Shown here piece after piece: positions 12,949 to 24,600 of a DNA stretch of 64,000 nucleotides. The translations under genes were made by a program, and so were the position numbers. Every line of letters starts with the position of its first letter. Within the stretch, counting starts at the first letter, position 1. Location of the stretch: positions 20,121,501 to 20,185,500 of the forward strand of contig NC_133020.1 in the NCBI RefSeq assembly GCF_048564905.1, in the 5' to 3' direction. Below the pieces are notes generated by a model. The model was not told the DNA's origin. It saw only the letters and a list, made by a program, of their open reading frames with translations, and searched no databases. This stretch comes from Vicugna pacos. Taxonomy: Eukaryota > Chordata > Mammalia > Artiodactyla > Camelidae.

Positions 12949-13174
12949 CGTACATCTTGCCCTCGTCCGACAGGATGATCTTGCGCCGACCGCAGGGCGG
13001 GTAGATGGCCAGGGCCTCCTGGAAGCTCTGCTCGATGTCAGGGCTCCACACGCCCTCCGCGTCATTGTCGATGGGCTTGTCCAGAGCCTGGCTGCCCCCA
13101 GAGACGTTGCTCCCCTCGGGGGAGTTGGGAGAGCTCCACTCGTTGGAGGTAATGGTGCCGGCCTTGCCCTCCAA
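12949..13174 (-). CDS. TEAD4: TEAD4 first coding exon, TTG start, N-terminus and start of TEA domain
   Basis: The coding part of this exon begins at a TTG codon (13172-13174), read as initiator methionine. Human TEAD4 is also annotated as starting at a TTG. The context (GCC TTG G) has a purine at -3 and G at +4. It encodes 75 full codons: an acidic, Ser/Pro-rich N-terminus, then [18 protein letters not shown] and [15 protein letters not shown] of TEA helix 1, ending in the split Gly codon of KMYG. The donor is TACG then GTAAGG. The exon has no in-frame ATG upstream of KMYG, so an AUG start could not produce an intact TEA domain from this exon. In human tumours, skipping of the equivalent exon 3 has been reported to give a shortened isoform (TEAD4-S) lacking DNA binding. 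Confidence 0.95.
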
Positions 13175-13203
13175 GGCTCCGCTTGGAGGAGCGCCCGTTG
13201 GAC
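13175..13203 (-). other. TEAD4: 5' untranslated part of the first TEAD4 coding exon
   Basis: These 29 nt lie between the splice acceptor (TTTCTGCCCAAACAG) and the TTG start. The frame upstream of TTG is open back to the acceptor, so the sequence alone does not rule out an additional N-terminal extension. The presence of a good acceptor here shows that at least one untranslated exon lies further upstream. Confidence 0.85.
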
Positions 13204-13489
13204 CTGTTTGGGCAGAAACCATTGGTGGACACTGGTGGACGGGGGACCCCGGGAGTGCCACCCCAAGGACCAGGTGCCCAGAGGGAAAGGCCAGCGATCC
13301 CAGGGGACAGAGTGAGGTGGAAGGTCTAGGGGGTCGAGGGCAGGTCATCTCCCCCACCCCCGTAGCCCTCAACTTCCCACCCTGTCAAAGGAGCTCAGTG
13401 ACCAAGAACTCTCTGACCACGACCCTAAGAACCCAGATGGGCTGAGAAGTCGGAGACAAGGACCAAGTGCAGGGATGGTCCACATTAAG

Positions 13490-14160
13490 CCAAAGAGGGG
13501 CCAAAGGATGCAGCATACTGTGCGCTGTTGCTGGAGCATAAAGTGGTGCAACCACTAGGGAAACAGTATGGAGGTCCCTCAGAAAATCAAAACTAGAACG
13601 ACCCTGTGACCCAGCAGTTCTCCTTTGGGTGCACACCCGAAAGAACTGAAAGCAGGGTCTCAAAGAGACACTTGTGCACCCACGTTCACAGCAGCACGAT
13701 CCACAACGGCCAGGAGCGGGGAGCAGCCCAAGCCTCCATGGACGGACAGTGGATAAACCAAACGTGGTGCCACATGCAGTGGGGTATGAGCTCGAAAAAG
13801 GAAGACAATTCTGACCCACGCCACAGCACGGATGAACCTGAGGACATTATCCTAAGTGACATAAGCCAGTCACAGAAGACAAATGCTGTGTGACTCCACG
13901 TATATGACGTACTAAGAGTCGCTGACGTCACAGAGACAGAACGTGGAATGGCGGTTACCAGGGGCTGGGGAGGAGCAGGCGCGAGGCGCTGTTTAATGGG
14001 TATGGAGCTTGGCTTCTGCAAGACGGAAAGGTTCCGGAGATCTGCTGAACAACAGTGTGAATATACTTCTTACACTACTGAGCTGTACACTCAAAAATGG
14101 CTAAGATGATAGATGGTGTGTGCTTTTTACCACAATCAAAAATTTAAATTAAAAGAAGCA
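13490..14160 (+). mobile_element. L1 3' end fragment
   Basis: ORF2-end and 3' UTR of an old L1 ('tgacccagcagttctcct', 'ataagccagtcacagaag', 'ggttaccaggggctgggg'). It begins about 290 bp beyond the acceptor of the first TEAD4 coding exon. Confidence 0.88.
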
Positions 14161-14891
14161 TGCAAAAACAAAACGCAGGCCACCAATTCTCCTAGTCCAT
14201 CCCAGCTCGGGCTCTTTTTAGAGGAAGAGTCTAGCCCTGGCAGATTCTCACGTGTCGGGGCTACAGCAGGGCTGACCTCCTGGTACCTCCAGGTGACAAT
14301 ACAGCCCTGCCGTAGCCACCAGCATGTGACAAACCCAGCGACCTCTTGGCGCCAACTGTCCAAGCTGTGAATTTCTGGACACGATTCTCAGGGGTTTGGG
14401 AAGGAGGACATCCCAGTCATTTTAAGGCAGTTTTTGAGTTACGAGCACCAGATGGGAACCATTTATCTCCCAAGGCCCTCCCCAAGACCCCGGCAGCCCC
14501 GCTTTCCCGGCAACCGAGCACATCTGCAAGGGAGGACCTCTCCCCATCACACACGTCACCCCTTTTCTTCTCCCCCATTGGCCAGGAGGAACAGTGTGGT
14601 CCAGCAGCCCAAACCCAGGGCTAGGAGTCTAAATACCCACTTCCATCCAGGGCCCTTAGAGATAAGACCTTCCCAGAGCGCTCCTCACCCTCTCCCTCTT
14701 CCCCAGGCCTGTGAGAGGCACACCATTGCTCACAGACGGGTGGGTATGAGAGTGAGTGTGGTCAAGTTCACAGTGGAGGAGAAGATGTCGAGTGGGGGCC
14801 AGCACATCCTGGGAGGGTGTGGAGGTTCTAAGGAGCTGGGCCTGGGTGCTGGCACAGACGTGAGGGTGGAAGGAGGGTAGAACCACTGAAA

Positions 14892-14923
14892 TTCCTCAAG
14901 GGAATTTGAATTCCCTTGAGGAA
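14892..14923. repeat. Perfect 15-bp inverted repeat
   Basis: TTCCTCAAGGGAATT, a 2-base spacer (TG), then its exact reverse complement AATTCCCTTGAGGAA. It could form a hairpin in RNA or a small cruciform. It lies in the TEAD4 5' intron, next to a MIR fragment. Confidence 0.95.
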
Positions 14924-14934
14924 ACCAATCCCCT

Positions 14935-15050
14935 CAGCTTGCTGATGAGGGCACAGACCAGAAAGGCCTAGGGACACACCTGAGGTCACGCAGCAGATCA
15001 GGACTACACCTGGGTGTCCGCCCTACAGGGTCCCGCGTCTTCTAGCAAAA
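14935..15050 (-). mobile_element. MIR SINE fragment
   Basis: 'gctgatgagggcacagacca' and 'cacctgaggtcacgcagcag' resemble reversed MIR. Confidence 0.5.
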
Positions 15051-15929
15051 CAAGTGTGACTTCCTTTCTGTGGCTCTTAAAATAAATTTCCCTCGAAGTG
15101 TGTCTGAGGGGGTCACCTGATCTGGAAGAAACTAGCTTATTCTCCACCAGAAATTCTGGTCTTCATCCTACTGTGAACGTCAGAACATTTTTCTGTACCG
15201 TCCGAAACAAACTTCTGTCAAGAGTTTCTAACTTTAATTCCTGGCAATATGGTAGAAAAGAAGATTTTTAAAACTCTCATTCTATAAAAGAAATTTAGAA
15301 ACAATAAAATTAAACATAAGAAATACACTTTTAAATGTATAGCTGAAAAAAAAAATGCATAGTAAAGTAAAAAAGCAAAGAGGCCCCCGAACGAGAGAGT
15401 TCTAAGCTGTAGCAATTACCCAGCGCGCTGTCACGACAGCTCCAGGACGGAGGGGGCGACGCCGGTCTTAGTAACGAGGCTTCTGGGTTTTAGCGGCCAC
15501 CCACATGAGACCTTACACCTGAGAGACACCGGGGGTCGGAACTGAGGACAATATCTCAGTCCTCAGAGAAAAGGCAGACTATTGACAAAGTATGACAAGG
15601 AAGATTTGGCCCACACCCTAGGTACAAAAAAGAATTGTCTTTCCTAAGAATCTGTAGCCAAGGGCCTGCCCTTAAGTGGATTTGAGATTTGAGTTTTCTA
15701 TTACTCAGGAGCCCAGGCTGAAAATCTCTGAAAAGACAGCCTTAACGCAGACTGCAGAGATCAAAATCCTCACTAAAGGATCTCAAAACCCAAAATGACA
15801 ACATTTAAGTGAAAATAATCCACCATGATCAAGATTTAATGGGATTGGATCCCCAAGAACTATGATAATTGAACAATCTGGTAAAAACTATTACATAATT
15901 GTATTTAAAATGATTATTGACTTAAACAA

Positions 15930-16670
15930 GGAATTGGAAAGATGAGAATTAGACACTACCAAAAAATACAAAGCAGACTGGAAGAAGAACCAAATGAAAT
16001 ATTTAGAAATAAACATTTTAGTCACTGAAGTTAAAAACTCAATGTGGTAGCTCACAGTGAAAAAAAAAATGTGGCAATGAATATACGTATGTTCAGGTGT
16101 AACTGAAAAACTGTGCTCTACACTGGAATTTGACACAACATTGTAAGATGGCTATAACTCAATAAAAAAAAGTTAAAAAAAAAACCCAATGGTTGAGAAT
16201 AACAGCAATTAGACACAGCTAGAGAAAGAATTAATAACCTGGAAGATTATCTCAGGATATTACTCATTAACGCTTTAAAAAGAATGCAAATAAAGAGCAA
16301 GAGCACAATAAGGCAGTTCAACACACCTTCAACTAACATTTGAGAAAGAGAGAACATAGAAAATGAAGCAGAACAACAATTTAAAAAATAATGGCAGGGA
16401 ATTTCCCAGGATTAAGGAAACACATGAACCCTCTGATTCAGGAACCATACCGAATCCTAACCAAGATAATTCACATAAAATAAACCCATATTATAGAGAC
16501 ACTGAAGAATACCAAAGACAGAAACTCCACCTTAAAGCGCAGGTTGCCAACAAGGGAAAGACTATCGCACTTACTGTGTACATTGACAATGAACTTCTCA
16601 ACGAGCAGATCCAAGACAACACCTCCAAATTACGGAGAGAAGAGCAACTGTCAGCCTTGAATTAGACACC
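15930..16670 (+). mobile_element. ORF1-region fragment of an old L1 or HAL1
   Basis: The sequence resembles L1 ORF1: 'gaagaagaaccaaatgaaat', 'aattagacacagctagagaa', 'gaacaccaaag'-like and 'gaatttcccagga' motifs occur in the expected order. It is strongly decayed. A younger L1 3' piece is inserted at 16045-16180. Whether it is L1 or the ORF1-only HAL1 cannot be decided by eye. Confidence 0.6.
16045..16180 (+). mobile_element. Short L1 3' end inserted into the older element
   Basis: A very short 3' piece: 'gtgctctacactggaatttg', 'acacaacattgtaagatggc', then 'aataaa' and poly-A. Near-identical 11-bp duplications (AAAACTCAATG at 16034-16044, AAAACCCAATG at 16181-16191) mark it as a target-primed insertion. 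Confidence 0.8.
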
Positions 16671-16684
16671 CAACCTAAGTATCA

Positions 16685-16775
16685 TTCAAGGATGACCATT
16701 AAACACCTGAAACTAACATTGTAAATTGACTACACTTCAGTAAAAGGTAAGAATAAAAAATAAATAAATGAAAAC
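16685..16775 (+). mobile_element. L1 3' terminal fragment
   Basis: 'cctgaaactaacattgtaaa', then 'gactacacttcagtaaaa' and an A-rich AATAAA tail: the last tens of bases of an L1. Confidence 0.65.
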
Positions 16776-17019
16776 AATTTTTAATTAAAAATTTTTAATG
16801 AGATTCCATAGAGAAAAAAAGAATGAACATTAAGTAAAATCACTTTCAGATAAAGATGGAGAGAATCCTGTAGTAACAGACCTTCACTGTGGGGGAAAAA
16901 AAATAGTAAAGGAGGTATCTGAAAAAAAAAAGGGACCTGGTATGAAAAGGTACTACATACATGGAAGAGTAATGAAGCAAGGTGACTTGCTTGTTATTTG
17001 TAAAAATAACAGTGAATCA

Positions 17020-17119
17020 GGGGCGAGGGGTGTAGCTAAGTTGGTAAAGCATGTGCTGAGCATGCACAAGGTACTTGGTTCAATTCCCAGTACCTCCATT
17101 TGATAAAGAAAAAAAAAAG
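17020..17119 (+). mobile_element. Camelid tRNA-derived SINE (Vic-1/CAM type)
   Basis: The element has an intact tRNA-like head (gggtgtagctaagttggtaa, then gttcaattcccagtacctcc) and an A-rich tail. Imperfect target duplications AGTGAATC (17011-17018) and AGTGAGTC (17120-17127) flank it. Confidence 0.88.
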
Positions 17120-19364
17120 AGTGAGTCTAAATACTAACTACATAAAAATAACAACAAAGACAACTAAGTTTGGCCGTGCAACACATACATACACACACAT
17201 ACGCCCTGAAAAATCTGAACCGTAAGTTCAGAAGATGCATTTGATACAATTCAAGACCCATACACAATAAAAACCTTTAGCAAACTCCTGGAAACAAAAG
17301 GAACTTCCTTCACCTGACAAAAGGTTTTTTCCAAAAACTTACTGGGATGTTATGATTTATAATAAGAAGTATATATTTGGTCTTTGTCCCGTTTCTGGCA
17401 TAGAGCTCCCAAAACCCTTAATAGCCATAAAGGTATCATTTTATATGGGAATGAGGTGCGCCTGAGGATGGGGGCTGGCGGCCAGGAGAACCAACCAAGT
17501 GATCAGAGGGAGGAACTTTCAGCCCCACCCACCCAAACTCCGGGGAGGGGAGAGGGGCGGGAGGTTGAGTTAATCACCAGTGAGCCACGATTTAATCAAT
17601 CATGCCCTCATAATGAAGCCTCCATTACAACAGGAAAGGAGAAGGTTCTGAGAGCTTCTGAGCTGATGAACACGTGAAGATTTGGGGAGAAGCTCTGTGC
17701 ATCTCTTCCATCTGGCTGTTTCTGAGTTACACCCTTCTACAGTAAACCAGTAATCCAATAAATACAACGTTTCTCTGAGTCCTGTGAACCATTCCAGCAA
17801 ATTAACTGAACCCAAGGAGGGGTCACTGGGATCTCCGATCTGTGGCCGGTGATAACCTGAGCTTGCAGAGGGTGGGGCAGGTCTCGTGGGACTGAGCCCT
17901 CAACCTGTGGGGTCTCATGCTGTCTCCCAGGAGGTAATGTTAGAACTCAGTTGAACTGTAGGATACCCAGCTAGCGTTGAACACTTGCTGGTTGGTAAGG
18001 GGTTAAAAACTGGTGGAACTGGTGGCCAGAACTTTTAATGATTAAACACTAAAAGCATTGCATTTAAAGCCAGGAATAAGCTAAAGAATGCTCACTCTTA
18101 ACACTTCCACTCACGCTGCAATGGAAGTCCTGGCCAACACGGTAGAACAACAATAAGAAAAGAGATCCGAAGGTTAGAAAGGACGTCAAACTGTCACTAT
18201 TCCGAGGAATTACGAGAGAAGACCAGAAAGATTCCATAAACAAATCATCAGGAAAACTTCTAAGAGAGCCCAGCAAATCAACGTTATCAATCAATTCCGT
18301 TCTTCTCTGCCAGCAATAAGATATTAGACAATCTAATTTTTAAAAATCCCCCGTTTAGAGACCAAAGCCATAATTCATCCAGTAGTGATAAGTCTAACAA
18401 AGAATGAGATCTTTACAGAGAAGATGGTCATTGTTTTGAAAGACACGCCATACCTAAATACATGGACAGGAAAACAGTATCAAAAGGAGGTTGAATCTCT
18501 CCAGGTAAGTCATAAATTCAGCAGAACTCAGAATAAAAATCCCACAAGGTTTTCCACAAAACCTAATAAGCTGATTCTCAACACACGTGGAAGCCCGAGG
18601 TGGTGCCCAAGTTGTCTGACTGCCTGCCTTTCTCCTGGGGCTCTGCCTTCGATCAGACCCTTGCCATGCATGACCCCTCCTTTCTAAACCCTGAACACAC
18701 ACCTCTTGGGGGACCCCCATCCATAGCTGACATCTCACTGTATGTCTCACTGAGTCCCAAACCTGAACATCCTTCCTGAGTTCGGGCTCCCTAGCAACCA
18801 CCCACCGGCCCTCAGACGTCTCCAAAGCTCTTCCAACTCAACAACCTTCAGCTTGTGTCTGAATCCTGCTCCTCCTGTCTCTCAGGAAGGGACACCACCA
18901 TCTACCCAAAGGCCAGAAGCCCGGCAGTGCATTTGGACTTTTCCCTCTTATCTCCCAGAAACGAAGAATGACCACATCCTGCACTCACCTGGAAGACTGG
19001 GCCAACCCCATCCGGACTCCATAATCTTCCCACTGCAGCCAGCGTTTCTATAGCCCGAACCTGCCCACATGCTCCCTCCACTTAAAACATTTCAATGGCT
19101 TTCCCATGTTCTTAGATAAAAGGACACACTTCCTGATGGGATTTTATAGGACCCTTCACCCGCTGATTCCGGCTCTCTGGCCACACCTTCCATCCATCTG
19201 CACCATCCTCTGTTCTCCCTCTTCCTTGCACCCAGCCTAACACCCAAACGCCATCCCAACACGCCACGCTTTTCCTCCGTGCCAGGAAGAGCTGCCTGTG
19301 ACGTTCCTCCTCAGCCCCCGCCAAATTCCACCCATCCTTAAGGTCCAGCCAAAATCTTTTATTT

Positions 19365-20745
19365 TTCATTTTAATTTTTGTTATTGAAGTATAGTTGATG
19401 TACAATGTTGTGTTGGTTTCAGGTGTATAGTATAGTGATTCAGTTATACAAATATATATTATTTTTCCATGTTCTTTTTTATTATAGGTTATTACCAGCT
19501 ATTGAACATAGTTCCCTGTGCTATACAGTAGGTCCTGTTGTTTATCTGTTTTATATATAGTCATATGTATCTGCTAATCCAAAACTCCTAATTTATCCCT
19601 CCTTCCTACCCAGTTCCCCTTTGGTAACCAGAAGTTTGTTTTCTATGTCTGTGAGTGTATTTCTGACTTGTAAATAAGTTCATTTGTACCATTTTCTTTT
19701 CTAGATTCCACAAATAAGTGATATCATATGATATTTGTCTTTGTCTTACTTTACTTAATATGATAATCTCTAGGTCCATCCATGTTGCTGCAAATGGCAT
19801 TATTTCATTCTTTTTTATGGCTGAGTAGTATTCCATTATAATATATACACCACATCTTCTTTATCCAGTCATCTGTTGATGGACATTTAGGTTGTTTCCA
19901 TGTCTCCACTATTGTAAGCAGTGCTGTTATGAACACTGGGGAGCATGTCTCTTTTTGACTTAGAGTTTTTTTTTCTGGATATATGCCCAGGAGTGGGATT
20001 GCTGGATCATACGGTAACTCTTTTTAGTTTTTTAAGGACTCTCCATACTACTCTCCATAGTGGCTGCACCAATTTACATTCTCACCAACAGTATAGGAGG
20101 GTTCTTTCTTCTTCACACCTTCTGCAGCATTTATCATTTGTAGACTTTTTAATGATGGCCCTTCTGACTGATGTGAGGCGATGCCTCATTGTACTTTTGA
20201 TTTGCATTTCTCTAATAATTAGTGATGTTGAGCATCTTTTCATGTGCCTGTTGGCCATCTGGATGTCTTCTTTGGAGAAATGTCTATTTAGGTCTTCTGC
20301 TCATTTTTTGGTTGGATTGTTTGTTTTTTTGATATGGAGCTCTATGAGCTGTTTGTATATTTTGGAAATTAATCCAGTGTCAGTTGTATCATTTGTAAAT
20401 ATTTTCTCCCCTTCTTCAGGTAGTCTTTTCATTTTATTTATGGTCCCTTTTGCTGTGCACGAGCTTTTAAGTTTAATTAGGTCCCATTTGCTCATTTTTT
20501 GCTTTTATTTCCATTACTCTAGGAGACAGATTGAAAAATATGTTGCTGTAATTTATGTCAAAGAGTGTTCTGCCTATGTTTTCCTCTGGGAGTTTCAGAG
20601 TATCCAGGCTTACATTTGGGTCTTTAACCCACTTCGAGTTTATTTTTGTAAACGGTGTTAGAGAATGCTCTCATTTCATTCTTTCACATGGAGCCGTCCA
20701 GTTTTCCCAGCACCGCTTACTGAAGAGACCTAACAGTAATTAATA
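19365..20745 (-). mobile_element. L1 3' fragment, 1.4 kb, minus strand
   Basis: This is the longest L1 piece. Read on the minus strand it holds the C-terminal part of ORF2 ([41 protein letters not shown]) followed by the 3' UTR. It is 5'-truncated, and the ORF2 part is broken into separate short frames. Relatively low divergence suggests a younger insertion than most others here. Confidence 0.93.
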
Positions 20746-21659
20746 TTAGTTAATAATATTAATACCGAAGGCCTCCTGTGTCCTGGCTGTCCTAGGTTTT
20801 CTTCTGGGATCTGACACCAAAAACAGAAGGTGTCCTGGAGGCCAGAAAGTCAGACGAGAAGGAGGGCGGCCCAACTTCCCTGACGCCCTGTGGGTCCCCC
20901 CCGGGGGAGCCAGGGGCCGTGGTCCCTGGGCCCTTCCTGCAGCAGAGATGGGCTGGACCGGCGGGCAGGAAGAGCGCCTCGGGCCCCGGTGCTGCCCCGC
21001 AGGGAGGTTCGCTGAGGACCTGCCCCCACCGTTCCCGAGCTGGGTCCGTCCCAGGGAGAGCAGGGCAGCGGGTCACACGAGGTTCTGGGCCACGGATTTG
21101 TTACCAAACTGGAGCTGCTCCCGGCCCACAGCTCTGGCTGCCTGGCCTCTCCCAGCCTCACAGCCCACGGCCCGGGCCTGGCAGCTGCTTCCTTCACCAG
21201 GCAAAGCCCCCACACAGCCTCTGCCCGCAGCTGGTTAGGAGGGAAGGGAGGGTCCCCGTGCTCCTCCCCCTCCTCCAGTGACCCTCTGGGGCCAGCCAGG
21301 ATGAGAGCTGGAGGGGGACAGATGGCATCGTTAAGCCCAGGCCAGGTGACACGAGCAAAGGAACAAAAATAATCCCTGACTTGGCTCCCAGGGCCTGGCC
21401 CGGAGGCTTCCTGCCCTGCCCCCACCCCTCCACCCAAAAGGCCACCAGGTGGCCCACCCAAGGCAAACTCCAGGCCCAAACAGCCCTCAGCACCAACCTA
21501 GGGACCACAGACATCAGTGAGTCAGGACTTCTGAGAAGAATTGGGAACTTACCGGCTGTTACCAAGATCTTTTCGTGAGCTTGTCAAGAACACTTTCAGG
21601 ACAGGAAGGGAACCATGCTCCCCAGGTTATAAAGGGAGAAACCAAGGCTCAAGGAGGGT

Positions 21660-21890
21660 CAAAAACTTGCCCTGAGTGCAAATACTAACTACTATACACA
21701 AAATAGATAAACAGATTTCTTCTGTAGAGCACAAGGAACTATATTCAATATCTTGTAATAACTTACAATGGAAAAAATATGAAAACAAATACATGTATGT
21801 ATATGCATGACTGGGACATGATGCTGGACACCAGAAACTGACACATTGTAACTGACTGTACTTCAATTTTAAAAAAAAGAGAACCTGCCC
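21660..21890 (+). mobile_element. L1 3' end fragment
   Basis: 'gagcacaaggaactatattc', 'aatatcttgtaataacttac' and 'gtaactgactgtacttcaat' followed by poly-A: the typical end of a young artiodactyl/camelid L1. Confidence 0.85.
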
Positions 21891-23134
21891 TGAGAAAGTG
21901 GCGACACCAGACCTCAGACCCTGCAGTCCAGTTTCCTGCCCATCCACAGTGCTCTCAAAGACCACCCCCTCAGTAGCCCTCCATGGCCATCAGTGGGCTC
22001 TAAGCTGCCTGACTCCCTCAGCAGCTAGAGCCCCCAACATGCCACTCAAACCGCGACAACACCTGGTCCTGTAAAAGTGAGCACACCTGTGCTCACCTGG
22101 TCCCTCCCAATGGCTGTGAGCTGCGTGAGAACGTGACTGCCTCTCATACATCCTTGTCCCCCACCTCTCCCAGCTCCGTGCTGGGGCTCTGGGCAGCACA
22201 CAGCATCCTTAAGGAGTTGATTCTTCCACAGATCCCCTTTCCCTGGTTAAGGACAACTCACTTCCTTTTAGCACAGTATCTCTAACTCGCTGGGGGTCAA
22301 CACAGGTTGTACCCTCCTCCCCACACTCCCTCCCCCAAACTGGAAGCGGTGGAGACCGACACTCAGAGAGTTTGTAAGACTTGCCTGATGCCATCCAGAA
22401 AGTGAGGGAGAGACAGTCGGGAGAGGGCCCGAGTCTCCCTCCCAATTACAAGGATAGAAATGATTCTCTCTGTGGCCCTGAGAGCTTTGGGATCCAGGCT
22501 ACAGGTTCCAGCCACACGGGACCCTCAGGATCTGTGAGCTCTGACGTTCCACCCACAGACGCCGCACCTCACCACCTTCAGGGCCCACCTCTCCTTCATC
22601 TCAATGACTCCTGTAGCTGAGAACTGGGGAAGAAAAGGAACCTTGGGGTTTCCTTCCAGGAACCCATCCCAATCTTCCAGACGCATGAGTCTCAAATATA
22701 AAGATGTAGGAGACGGGGCGGGGTGGGGTGACTAAAGCAACCTGGGGGGGAGCGGGTCCCCTTCTGCCTCAAGCTCTCCTTCAGGCTGCTGGGCGTGTCT
22801 GCAATGCCTGGTTATCAAGGCCAGCAGAGTCACGTCTCTGAACCCCAAGGGAACATGGTTGTCACAGAACATCTCACTGGATGGAGTGTGGGTCTTTCCC
22901 ATCCAATAGACCTCAAAGTGAGACAAAAATGGCTCTCTTCTCATCACCTGGCCATTCCCACCAGGCTGGGCTCTGGAGACTGGACCCAACTGTACAAGGG
23001 CCACAAGGTGCCACACACATTGACGCAGGAGCACAAGGCAGAGGCCTCTGTGCAAACTGCCTGACCCTTCTAGGGGAGCGAGGGGTCATCTCTGGGCCTT
23101 CACTGCCCTGACCTCGTTCCTTAAATAAGAACAG

Positions 23135-23262
23135 GAGAGAGGGCAGGTAGGGTGCATGCTTAGCAGGCACAAGGTCCTGGCTTCAGTCCCCAGCCCCTCC
23201 ATTTAAAATAAATAAACAAAGCTAATTGCCACCACCCCCCAAAAAATTGTTTTTAAATAAGA
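23135..23262 (+). mobile_element. Camelid SINE with perfect target duplication
   Basis: A Vic-1/CAM-type SINE with a head lacking the first few bases, a 'cccctccatttaaaataaat' boundary and the typical 'gctaattgccaccacccccc' tail. It is flanked by identical 12-bp copies of AAATAAGAACAG (23123-23134 and 23263-23274), showing an intact L1-mediated insertion. Confidence 0.9.
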
Positions 23263-23499
23263 AAATAAGAACAGAGGGGGAAATCAGGAAGAGGGAACCC
23301 CAGCCTCCCCCCAGACTCGCCCGCCCCTCTCTCCAGCCCCCTGGTCTCCTCACCATCTCTGAGTTTACACACGTTTTCCAGCCGGGGGGTGGGGGGTGCG
23401 GTCTCTGTACTCATTTAATTCCTGACACCAGTCCGTCCACAGACGTCTCCTGAGGGCGGAGGAAACAGGGCAGGTGGGTGAGAGGGCACAAGTGCCGGC

Positions 23500-23765
23500 C
23501 TTAAGGTCTGAGGTCTGATGTGCAACACAGTGACTACAGTTGCTGACATCGGACTGTACACCTGGAATCTGCTGAGAGAGGAGGACTCACACGTTCACAT
23601 GCACACGTGCAAAGATAAATCTGTGAGGTGGCAGACATGCCAATAACCAGATGGAGGAAATCCGTTCCCAGTGTGCATGACATCAGATCACCAGGTGTGC
23701 ACTTTAAACGTCTCCCACTTTTGTATCATTCATGCCGCAATAAAGCTGAGTTTTCATTTTTTAAA
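23500..23765 (+). mobile_element. L1 3' UTR fragment
   Basis: 'gatgtgcaacacagtgact', 'catcagatcaccaggtgtgc' and 'gcaataaagctgag' follow the order of an L1M-type 3' UTR end. Old and diverged. Confidence 0.7.
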
Positions 23766-24034
23766 AGCCGTCTGTTGAGTACCTGGTCTCCGCCTAAACT
23801 CTGAAGAAATGGTGTCAGGCCTTTAGCGGCTGAGACTTTAGTTGGGAGCGGAGGCTGTCACGTGCTCTGAGGTGTGAGTGGCTTGGGGGCAGCGGGGACA
23901 AGCCACAGCCTGACACAAAGCTCCCCCGCCCCCCACCGGGCACGGCCCTGCCCTGAGGGCTCCCTGGCCCGGTCCACGAAGGCACGGCCTGGACATGTGC
24001 TGGCACTCGGCCCTGTCAGTGGTCTTCTATCCGC

Positions 24035-24600
24035 CACTCTTTTTTAGATGGTGGTTTGGTTGACTTACAAATTGGGTTAGTTTCTGGTGCACAGCAGAGC
24101 GATTCAGTTACACACACACACGTATATTCCTCTTTACACTCTCTTCCGCTATAGGTTGTCACGAGATGTTGAATACAGTCCCCTGTGCTCCTCAGTGAGA
24201 CCTTGTTGCTTGCCTATTTTATATATGGTAATGCGTGTGTGTGTGTTAAACCCAGACTCCCGACCTCCCCCTCCCCCCTCCTCCCCTTCGGTGGCTATGA
24301 GTTTGTTTCCTTTGTTTGTGAGTCTGTTTCTGTTTCATGAATAAGTTCATTAGTGTAACTTTTTAAGACTCCACATAAAAGTGGTGTCACAAGATATTCG
24401 TGTTTCTCTGTCTGACTTCACTTAGGGTGATCGCCTCTAGGTCCAACCGTGTTGCTGCAAACGGCATTACTTCATTCTTTCCAAGGCTGAGCGGTACTCC
24501 ATTGTGTGTATGTCTTCTACACCCAGTCATCATCTGTCGACAGACACTCAGGTCACTTCCAGATCGTGGCTACTGTGAACAGTGCACATCAGCCCCTCTT
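24035..24600 (-). mobile_element. L1 3' fragment, minus strand
   Basis: A diverged second copy of the sequence at 19.4-19.9 kb: 'tataggttgtcacgagatg', 'ctaggtccaaccgtgttgct' and 'gctgagcggtactccattg' are recognisable. It covers the 3' UTR and the very end of ORF2. Confidence 0.85.

Noticed and set aside
17020-17119. tRNA-like gene with A and B boxes
   Set aside because: It is the head of a camelid tRNA-derived SINE followed by an A-rich tail and target duplications, not a functional tRNA with a cloverleaf.
19945-20661. Plus-strand open frame of 238 codons, rich in hydrophobic residues
   Set aside because: It is the antisense strand of the L1 ORF2 fragment; the real coding relation is on the minus strand.
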